From: Thermoleophilia bacterium
Lineage (GTDB): Bacteria > Actinomycetota > Thermoleophilia > Gaiellales > Gaiellaceae
Reading direction: 5' to 3'
DNA length: 5,774 nucleotides
NCBI GenBank assembly: GCA_014534295.1
Contig: JACVRU010000113.1
Location: 1 to 5,774 of the forward strand
Under the pieces are notes generated by a model. That model had not been told where the DNA came from and ran no database searches. It saw only the letters and a list, made by a program, of their open reading frames with translations. A program made the translations under genes and the position numbers. Every line of letters starts with the position of its first letter. Positions within the stretch are counted from its first letter, which is position 1. This document shows, one piece after another, positions 1 through 5,774 of this stretch.

Positions 1-527
1 ACGACCGCCCGCAGGTCGAGGGTCGGGCCGTCGGCGCCGAACCGCTCCGTCACTTCCGGGCCGACCTCGTAGCAGCAGGGGCCGATGCCCGGCCCGACGA
101 CCGCCGCGAGTTCGCCTCCCAGCACGCCGGCCGCCGCCCCGACGACTCCGTCCGCGAGGCCGCGCCAGCCCGCGTGGACGAGTGCCAGCGCAGGCGGGCC
201 GTCGACGCGCATGAGGGCGATCGGCAGGCAGTCCGCAGTCACGACCAGCAGCGGCCGCCGCCGCTCGTCGGTCCAGATCGCGTCCGCTTCCTCCCCGCGC
301 CCGTTCGCGGGCACGACGCGGGCGCCGTGCACCTGCAACGGCCAGGCCGCACGCCCGGTATCGACGCCAACCGTGTCGAAGAGGCGCCGGCGGTTCTCCT
401 CCACACGGTCACGCTCGTCGCCGGTGAGCAGGCCGATGTTCAGCGAGCCGTACGGGCCGGTGCTGACGCCACCCTCCCTGGTCGAGAAGATGACCTCGTA
501 CGGCGCAGGCCCGTCCCAGCAGATCAC
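1..527 (-). CDS. pgeF: PgeF/YfiH-family protein (peptidoglycan editing factor / purine nucleoside phosphorylase-like), C-terminus cut by window edge
   Basis: About 175 N-terminal residues of a protein usually near 240 aa; the last ~65 lie beyond the left edge. Seen: an N-terminal FSTREGGVS block (residues 14-22), SLNIG (28-32), QVHG with His67, TADCLP with Cys100, VHAGWRG with His118, and GPGIGPCCYEVG (145-156). His67, Cys100 and His118 match the Zn-binding His/Cys/His active site of the YfiH (DUF152) family. Family members have been called laccases, purine nucleoside phosphorylase/adenosine deaminase-type enzymes (LACC1/FAMIN group), and PgeF, which removes wrongly made UDP-MurNAc-L-Ser; the sequence does not choose between these. 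The GTG start overlaps the TGA of the upstream tRNA nucleotidyltransferase fusion as GTGA (524-527). An AGGAG 8 bases before it supports this start and suggests coupled translation. Cytosolic; no signal peptide seen. In many actinobacteria yggS follows, but that would be outside this window. Confidence 0.93.
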   Translation of the reverse strand, partial: MICWDGPAPYEVIFSTREGGVSTGPYGSLNIGLLTGDERDRVEENRRRLFDTVGVDTGRAAWPLQVHGARVVPANGRGEEADAIWTDERRRPLLVVTADCLPIALMRVDGPPALALVHAGWRGLADGVVGAAAGVLGGELAAVVGPGIGPCCYEVGPEVTERFGADGPTLDLRAV

Positions 528-3079
528 CCGATCAGCTCCTGCGCCGCGGCCAGCTCCGACTCGCGGCCGTCGAGCTGGCCGTTCAGCTTGCGCCGGCGCA
601 GCTCCTCGAGGATCTCGCCGACGCGGGGCGACTCGCCCAGCCCGAGCTCGGCCAGGTCGGCCCCGCTGATCTCGAGCCGCACCTTCTGGAGGCGCCGGAA
701 GTACTCGTGCAGCGGCTCAGGCTCCCCGACCGCGAGCGCGAACAGCGGCGCGTCGGGCGCGTACGGCTCTGCCAGCAGGACGACCTCCGAAGGCGGCAGG
801 TCGCCCGCCTGCAGCCGCTCGACGATGCGCGGGCCGACGGTCACGGCGGCGGCGATCCGGTCGGCGTCGCGCCGCCGGACCTTCAGGCGCGCGGTCCAGT
901 CGTAGACCTCGTCCGGCGTCAGCCGCCGCGCGAGCGCCTCGAGTCCCAGCCGCCAGCCGGGCACGTCGAGACAGTGGAGGTCGCGGAGCCGTCGCAGGCG
1001 CTCGAGCAGCTCGGCGGCCTCCTCGTCCGCGGCGAGGTGCGGATGGATCGCGCGCCCCGCCCCGAGCTCGCCCAGACGGACGATCGCGCGGGGAGCCGCG
1101 GGCTCCTCGAGCAACGCGACGAGCTCATCCCGGAGCCGCGCGGACGAGAGATCGCCGACGAGCCCCATCTCGATGCAGCTGTGGGCGAGCCGCTCGGTCT
1201 GGGCATCCATCCGGAAGCCGTAGCGGGCCTCGTAGCGGACGGCCCGGAAGATCCGCGTCGGGTCGTCGATGAAGGAGAGGTTGTGGAGGACGCGGACCGT
1301 GCCCTCCTCGAGGTCGCGGCGGCCGCCGAACGGGTCGACCAGTCGGCCGAAGTCCTCGCCCTTCAGCGAGACCGCCATGGCGTTGATCGTGAAGTCGCGG
1401 CGGAACAGATCCTCGCGGATCGTCGAGTGTTCGACCGTCGGCAGGGCAGCCGGCTGCTCGTAGAACTCGGTGCGCGCGGTGACGACGTCGATACGACCGT
1501 CTTCGCCGTAGAGGACGACTCCGGTGCCGAATCGCTCGTGCGGGTGCGCGCGGCCGCCGAGCGCCTCCGCCAGCGTCTCCGCGAACGCGATCGCGTCGCC
1601 CTCGACCGCGATGTCGACGTCGAAGCTCCGCTCGCCGATCAGGATGTCCCGGACGGTGCCGCCGACGAGGTAGATGCCGTCGTAGCCCTCGGCGACCGCC
1701 GCGATCGCCTCGAAGGCGGGCCGCAGCCGCTCCAGCCGGCCCAGCTCCTCGGCGAGGCTCGGGGCCTCCACCTCGCGCTCGGCCGTCGCCGCGCCGAGTC
1801 GTCGCAGGACATCGCTGCGCGTGACGACGCCCACGACGCGGTCGTCCCGCAGGACGGCGACCCGGCCGCCGGGCGCGCCGGAGAGCAACTCGTTGAGCTG
1901 GCCGATCGGGGTGTCCTCGGTGGCCGTGGCCACGCGGGAGCTCATGATCCCCTTGACCGGGGCGTGCGCGAGCCCGTGGCCGATCGCCTTGTCGAGGTCC
2001 TCGCGGGCGACCACGCCGGCGAGCCGGTCCCCCTCGGCGACGAGGATCCCGCTCTGCCGGTGCCGCTGGCACTCGACCATCGCCCGGGAGACCGGCTCGT
2101 CGGGCTCGACCGTGCGTGCCGGCGAGGACATCACGTCCCGCGCCTTGGGCGGCTCGCGAACCGCTGCCTCTGCGTCTGCGAGCAGGCGCTCGCGCGCCTC
2201 CGGGAGCGCGCCGCGAAAGATCGCGGAGGCGGCCTGCTCGTGGCCGCCGCCGCCGAGCGCGCCCGCGAGCGCGGCCGCGTCCAGGTCCGGCGTCCGGCTC
2301 CGCACGACCGCGAAGACGCGCTCGTCCATCTCGACGAGCAGCGCCAGCGCACGGCAGTCGGTCAGATCGACGAGCTTGTGCGCCAGGTTCGAGACGCCGT
2401 CGACGTACTGAGGCCACGCCACGGCGGCCGTGAGAAGCTCGACGCCGCCGACGCGCACGGGCTCCAGCGACTCGAGCAGCGCGTTGAGCAGCTCGCGCTC
2501 GGCCTGGGTGAGCGGCAGGTGCAGGAAGCCGGCCAGCACCTCCTGCTGGGCCCCGTGCCGGTAGCACCACGCGAGCGCCTCCGCGTCCCGCCGGGTGGCG
2601 GACGGATACGTGAGCGAGCCCGTGTCCTCGTGGATGCCGAGCGCGAAGGCCGTCGCCTCGACGGGCGTCGGCTCGAGGTCCCGCTCGGCGAGGATGCCGA
2701 CGAGCGTCGTGGTCAGGGCGCCGTCCTCCGCGAGGACGACGCTCTGCTCCGGGGCCCAGTCCGGCAGTGTGTCGTGGTGGTCGAAGACGACCTTCTCGAC
2801 GTCAGGATCGCGCGCGACGGACTCGAGCTCTCCGAGGCGGGAGGCGCTCGTCGTCTCGACGACGATCAGCTTCCGGATGGCGCCGAGGTCGAGCCGCGAG
2901 GGTTCGACGACCTCGCCCAGCTCGTCGGCGAAGAGCCGGGAGAACTCGCGCACGTTGCGGTTCAGCGAGCCGGCGAGGCAGACGACCGCGCCGGGGAACA
3001 GGCGGCGCGCTGCGAGCATCGACGCGAAGCCGTCGAAGTCCGTGTTGGCATGCGTGACGATCACCTGCTCGGCGCGCAT
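524..3079 (-). CDS. DHH phosphoesterase - CBS pair - class II tRNA nucleotidyltransferase (CCA/CC-adding type) fusion
   Basis: 851 aa, multidomain. Residues 1-310 are a DHH/DHHA1 phosphoesterase: HANTDFDG (10-17, Asp14 and Asp16), VVFDHH (97-102), HEDTG (150-154) and GGGGH (276-280), resembling NrnA-type nanoRNase/pAp phosphatases. Residues ~313-430 are two CBS domains (each opens with a VMSSP/IMSSR-like segment), which usually bind adenosine nucleotides. Residues ~455-600 are the class II nucleotidyltransferase head: LVGGTVRD (471-478), metal-binding DVD (487-489) and RRDFTINAMA (560-569). Then come DDPTRIFRAVRYEARYGF (605-622) and a helical tRNA-binding tail. The expected role is adding or repairing the tRNA 3' CCA end. 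This architecture is known in Aquifex, Thermotoga and cyanobacteria, where members may add CCA, only CC, or A; the sequence does not say which. All catalytic motifs look intact. The ATG at 3079 is chosen because DHH motif I begins at residue 6. An upstream GTG at 3184 is unlikely, as the extra 35 residues would read through the palindromes. No good Shine-Dalgarno is seen. Confidence 0.93.
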   Translation of the reverse strand: MRAEQVIVTHANTDFDGFASMLAARRLFPGAVVCLAGSLNRNVREFSRLFADELGEVVEPSRLDLGAIRKLIVVETTSASRLGELESVARDPDVEKVVFDHHDTLPDWAPEQSVVLAEDGALTTTLVGILAERDLEPTPVEATAFALGIHEDTGSLTYPSATRRDAEALAWCYRHGAQQEVLAGFLHLPLTQAERELLNALLESLEPVRVGGVELLTAAVAWPQYVDGVSNLAHKLVDLTDCRALALLVEMDERVFAVVRSRTPDLDAAALAGALGGGGHEQAASAIFRGALPEARERLLADAEAAVREPPKARDVMSSPARTVEPDEPVSRAMVECQRHRQSGILVAEGDRLAGVVAREDLDKAIGHGLAHAPVKGIMSSRVATATEDTPIGQLNELLSGAPGGRVAVLRDDRVVGVVTRSDVLRRLGAATAEREVEAPSLAEELGRLERLRPAFEAIAAVAEGYDGIYLVGGTVRDILIGERSFDVDIAVEGDAIAFAETLAEALGGRAHPHERFGTGVVLYGEDGRIDVVTARTEFYEQPAALPTVEHSTIREDLFRRDFTINAMAVSLKGEDFGRLVDPFGGRRDLEEGTVRVLHNLSFIDDPTRIFRAVRYEARYGFRMDAQTERLAHSCIEMGLVGDLSSARLRDELVALLEEPAAPRAIVRLGELGAGRAIHPHLAADEEAAELLERLRRLRDLHCLDVPGWRLGLEALARRLTPDEVYDWTARLKVRRRDADRIAAAVTVGPRIVERLQAGDLPPSEVVLLAEPYAPDAPLFALAVGEPEPLHEYFRRLQKVRLEISGADLAELGLGESPRVGEILEELRRRKLNGQLDGRESELAAAQELIG
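536..540 (-). promoter_or_regulatory. Ribosome binding site of pgeF
   Basis: On the minus strand AGGAG lies 8 bases before the GTG start at 527, inside the last codons of the upstream gene. It decides the pgeF start, because no ATG is suitably placed, and it fits translational coupling through the GTGA stop/start overlap. Confidence 0.7.
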
Positions 3080-3120
3080 ACGGGAATGATGCCCGCCCCG
3101 CCCGCCGGGGACCTCTCTCC

Positions 3121-3143
3121 GCAAGTAACACTCTGTTACTTGC
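3121..3143. repeat. 23-bp perfect palindrome, copy 1
   Basis: Arm GCAAGTAACA, centre CTC, arm TGTTACTTGC: ten-base arms that are exact reverse complements around three bases. It is clearly more AT-rich than its surroundings. It lies 41 bases upstream of the tRNA nucleotidyltransferase start (minus strand). Flanking bases differ from those of copy 2, so the repeat unit is exactly 23 bp. It could be a dimeric regulator operator, an RNA hairpin, or a dispersed palindromic repeat. Confidence 0.9.
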
Positions 3144-3173
3144 CGCCCGGGCCATGCCGTCTGACCCGACGAC

Positions 3174-3196
3174 GCAAGTAACACTTTGTTACTTGC
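3174..3196. repeat. 23-bp perfect palindrome, copy 2
   Basis: Same arms as copy 1 (GCAAGTAACA and TGTTACTTGC) with centre CTT instead of CTC. It starts two bases after the ridA TAG stop on the minus strand. The two centres are 53 bp apart, close to five helical turns, so bound dimers would face the same side of the DNA. As RNA it would form a 10-bp stem with a 3-base loop, but no U run follows on the ridA strand, so it is not a standard intrinsic terminator. Confidence 0.9.
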
Positions 3197-3198
3197 TT

Positions 3199-3588
3199 CT
3201 AGACCGCGGCGATCGCCTCGATCTCGACGAGCGCGCCCGAGGGGAGTGCCGCCGCCTCGACGGTCGACCGTGCGGGCGGCACGGTTCCCACGTGTCGCGC
3301 GTAGACCTCGTTCATCCCCTGGAAGTCGGCGAGATTGGCCAGGAAGACGGTCGTCTTGACGAGCTGGTCGAGCCCGCTCCCGGCCTCCTCCAGGATCGCG
3401 GCGAGGTTCGTCAGCACCAGCTCGGTCTGCTCACCGATCGTGTCCCCGCTCAGCTGCGTCTCGCCCGGCCGCAGCGCCAGCTGCCCCGAGACGAAGACGA
3501 AGTCTCCGACGCGGATCGCCTGCGAGTACGGCGCGCCCTGGAACGGCGCGGGGGCGCGCTCGGTGCGGACGACGGACTTCTCGACCAT
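3199..3588 (-). CDS. ridA: RidA family enamine/imine deaminase (YjgF/YER057c/UK114)
   Basis: 129 aa, normal full length for the family. RidA is a cytosolic trimer that hydrolyses reactive enamine/imine intermediates such as 2-aminoacrylate, released by PLP enzymes like threonine dehydratase, and so protects other PLP enzymes. Seen: PYSQA (20-24, Tyr21), VSGQLAL (33-39), GMNEVYARHVG (91-101, Asn93), PPARSTVE (104-111) with Arg107, and VEIEAIA (121-127) with Glu122. Arg107 and Glu122 match the substrate-carboxylate Arg105 and catalytic-site Glu120 of E. coli RidA; the position of E. coli Cys107 is Thr109. This points to the active RidA subgroup rather than the Arg-less Rid groups. The ATG start has AAAGGAG four bases upstream, overlapping the stop of the HisB-like gene. 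It is the last gene of the murA / HisB-like / ridA run and ends next to palindrome copy 2. Confidence 0.95.
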   Translation of the reverse strand: MVEKSVVRTERAPAPFQGAPYSQAIRVGDFVFVSGQLALRPGETQLSGDTIGEQTELVLTNLAAILEEAGSGLDQLVKTTVFLANLADFQGMNEVYARHVGTVPPARSTVEAAALPSGALVEIEAIAAV

Positions 3589-3592
3589 CGGG

Positions 3593-3599
3593 CTCCTTT
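3593..3599 (-). promoter_or_regulatory. Ribosome binding site of ridA
   Basis: AAAGGAG on the minus strand, four bases before the ridA ATG and sharing the final A of the upstream TGA stop. It is the strongest Shine-Dalgarno in the window and implies that ridA is translated from the same transcript as the HisB-like gene. Confidence 0.75.
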
Positions 3600-4114
3600 C
3601 AGGTCGTGGACAGCGCTTCCCCGAGGGCCGCGCCGAGCGCCTTGAAGATCGCGTCGAGAACGTGCTCGGTCTCCGTGCCCTCGATCAGGCGCACGTGCAG
3701 CGTCAACCCGGCCTCCTCGGCCAGCGCGTGGAGGAAGCCGGCGACGACGTCGGTGCCGAGCCCCGCGACCCGCGCGGCGGAGAGGTCGACGTTGGAGACG
3801 ACGAGCGGCCGGCCCGACGCCTCCAACACGACCTGGGCCAGCGCCTCGTCGGCCAGGCCGTGCCCCGAGCCCGCGCCGCGGACGCCCTCCGCGCCCAGCG
3901 CTTGCCCGAGCGCGTCGCCGAGGGCGCGTCCGCAAGCAGCCGTCTCGGAGGCCGCCTCGCCGGGCGCCACCTCCACCTCGAGGTCGAGCGCGCCGCGGCG
4001 GGCCGACAGCACCAACAGGTGGTCGAGCACGGGAATCCCCGTGGCCACGGCCGCGGTGCCGCTGCCGGGAAAACCGACGCGGGCCCGCGCGCGGCCGGCT
4101 TCCGCCGTCGCCAC
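3599..4114 (-). CDS. HisB/IGPD-like protein lacking the first metal-binding motif (likely not a functional imidazoleglycerol-phosphate dehydratase)
   Basis: 171 aa; true HisB dehydratases are about 195-200. The IGPD fold is recognisable: ATGIPVLDHLL (24-34, His32), ALGDALGQALG (64-74), ADEALAQVVLEASGRPLVV (88-106), LTLHVRL (137-143, His140) and GTETEHVLDAIFKALGAAL (146-164). The canonical residues are largely gone. HHTVED of the first Mn site is replaced by ASETAA (55-60). The second motif NxHHxxE reads ETEHVLD (148-154), keeping one His. ARHG reads ARRG (38-41). The Arg of the RxG motif before the DEAL block is missing, and the protein ends before the C-terminal STKG phosphate-binding tail. 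The N-terminal RxTxET segment is also absent. The reading frame is intact and no other frame supplies the missing motif, so this is divergence rather than frameshift. GTG is the only possible start: four bases after the murA stop, with a weak GAGG about nine bases before it, and a stop lies upstream before any other start codon. Function unknown; residual metal binding through His32, His140, Glu150, His151 and Asp154 is conceivable. Confidence 0.85.
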   Translation of the reverse strand: MATAEAGRARARVGFPGSGTAAVATGIPVLDHLLVLSARRGALDLEVEVAPGEAASETAACGRALGDALGQALGAEGVRGAGSGHGLADEALAQVVLEASGRPLVVSNVDLSAARVAGLGTDVVAGFLHALAEEAGLTLHVRLIEGTETEHVLDAIFKALGAALGEALSTT

Positions 4115-4118
4115 CGGG

Positions 4119-5429
<1,311 letters not shown>

Positions 5430-5455
5430 GAGAAGCGGGCTATCCTACCGGCCCG
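5430..5455. promoter_or_regulatory. Divergent promoter with overlapping -10 elements between murA and the HD gene
   Basis: Only 26 bases separate the GTG of murA from the TTG of the HD gene. The heptamer TATCCTA (5441-5447) reads as -10 hexamer TATCCT for the plus strand (5441-5446) and TAGGAT for the minus strand (5447-5442). Starts would fall about 3 bases before the TTG (nearly leaderless) and about 6 bases before the murA GTG, or ~36 before the alternative ATG. No good -35 is seen on either side, as is common in actinobacteria. Confidence 0.5.
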
Positions 5456-5774
5456 TTGGAGGTCACACGCGACCGTGCCTGGGCCACCCTCACGCGGTAC
5501 ACGACCAGTGAGGCGCTGCTCCGCCACGCGCTCGCCGTCGAGGCCGCCGTCCGCGCCTACGCCCGGAAGCTGGGGGGCAACGAGGAGCTCTGGGGCGCCG
5601 TGGCGCTGCTCCACGACTTCGACTACGAGCGCCATCCGACGCTCGACGAGCATCCGCAGGACGGGGCGCCGATCCTCCGGGACGAGGGCTACCCCGAGGA
5701 GGTCGTCGAGGCGGTGCTCTCGCACGCGAACCACCTCGGCCTCCCCCGCGATACGCCGCTGAATCGGGCGCTCT
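5456..5774 (+). CDS. HD-domain phosphohydrolase, C-terminus cut by window edge
   Basis: 106 N-terminal codons of an HD/HDIG-type hydrolase; family members of this sort are roughly 180-190 aa, so about the last 80 residues are outside. Seen: RHALAVEA (23-30) with His24, the HD pair in LLHDFDYE (51-58, His53 and Asp54), EHPQDGAPIL (65-74) with His66, and VLSHANHLG (87-95) with His90. These are the expected metal ligands of the HD superfamily. Substrate unknown; HD proteins hydrolyse nucleotides or other phosphate esters. The TTG start is chosen because it begins the conserved N-terminal helix region (TRDRAWATLTRY, residues 4-15), no ATG or GTG fits, and it follows a TATCCT -10 by nine bases, implying an almost leaderless mRNA. 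It has no Shine-Dalgarno. It diverges from murA; no functional link is evident. Confidence 0.88.
   Translation, partial: MEVTRDRAWATLTRYTTSEALLRHALAVEAAVRAYARKLGGNEELWGAVALLHDFDYERHPTLDEHPQDGAPILRDEGYPEEVVEAVLSHANHLGLPRDTPLNRAL

Larger units (their letters stand above)
3080..3198. promoter_or_regulatory. Intergenic region between ridA and the tRNA nucleotidyltransferase fusion
   Basis: 119 bases, the longest non-coding stretch in the window. It holds two copies of a 23-bp perfect palindrome, the first two bases after the ridA stop, and a G/C-rich stretch close to the next start codon. It should contain the promoter or leader of the downstream gene, but I see no convincing -10/-35 pair and no U-tract terminator. 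Confidence 0.55.

Noticed and set aside
3096..3110. Small GC hairpin (CCCCG / CGGGG arms) just upstream of the fusion gene start
   Set aside because: Five-base arms are expected by chance in DNA this GC-rich, and there is no terminator U-tract or other support.
707..3181. Plus-strand open frame of more than 800 codons opposite the fusion gene
   Set aside because: Arg/Asp/Ala-rich, low-complexity translation with no family motif. Long antisense open frames are expected opposite genes with strong G/C at third positions. The same holds for the plus-strand frames at 3335-4315, 3606-4820 and 4830-5762.
3080..3184. 35-residue N-terminal extension of the tRNA nucleotidyltransferase fusion from a GTG at 3184
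   Set aside because: It would translate across both palindromes into a sequence unlike the family. The DHH domain begins right after the ATG at 3079.
3121..3196. Repeat-spacer-repeat layout (23-30-23) resembling a minimal CRISPR array
   Set aside because: Only two repeats, each a full palindrome, with no cas genes and a gene boundary on each side. A paired operator or dispersed palindrome explains it better.
3121..3196. Palindromes as intrinsic terminators of the murA-ridA transcript
   Set aside because: Neither is followed by a U run on the minus strand, and the stems are AT-rich with a three-base loop. The position after the ridA stop is suggestive but does not support a terminator call.
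3599..4114. Frameshift explaining the missing HHxxED motif of the HisB-like protein
   Set aside because: The other two frames around 3901-3980 carry no His-His pair, and the frame before and after keeps the IGPD alignment without a break.

Overview
This is a GC-rich window with almost no non-coding DNA. The very high G/C at third codon positions, GTG/TTG starts, tight gene packing and poorly marked ribosome binding sites suggest a high-GC actinobacterium. A deep lineage such as Thermoleophilia is my best guess, from the gene types and general impression only. No rRNA, tRNA, insertion sequence or phage gene is visible.

Layout: five genes lie on the minus strand and one diverges on the plus strand at the right edge. 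Reading the minus strand from the right: murA (5429-4119), a HisB/IGPD-like gene (4114-3599) and ridA (3588-3199) are separated by only 4 and 10 bases and look like one operon. A 119-base gap (3080-3198) follows, holding two copies of a perfect 23-bp palindrome. Next is a large DHH-CBS-CBS-tRNA nucleotidyltransferase fusion (3079-524). Its stop codon overlaps the GTG start of a pgeF/YfiH-family gene that runs off the left edge (527-1, C-terminus missing). On the plus strand, an HD-domain phosphohydrolase starts with TTG at 5456 and runs off the right edge. Its start codon is only 26 bases from that of murA, and the two genes appear to share one symmetric -10 element.

Functionally, murA (first committed step of peptidoglycan precursor synthesis) and pgeF (quality control of peptidoglycan precursors, or purine nucleoside chemistry) belong to cell-wall and housekeeping metabolism. 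The CCA-type enzyme belongs to tRNA 3'-end maturation. RidA clears reactive enamines and imines.

The most unusual item is the IGPD-like protein. It keeps clear IGPD fold signatures but has lost the whole first HHxxED metal-binding motif, part of the second, and the C-terminal STKG phosphate-binding tail. It also sits between murA and ridA rather than in a histidine operon, so it is probably not a working HisB. Other points worth following are the paired palindromes, the Cys-to-Asp MurA active site (predicted fosfomycin insensitivity), and the overlapping divergent promoter.
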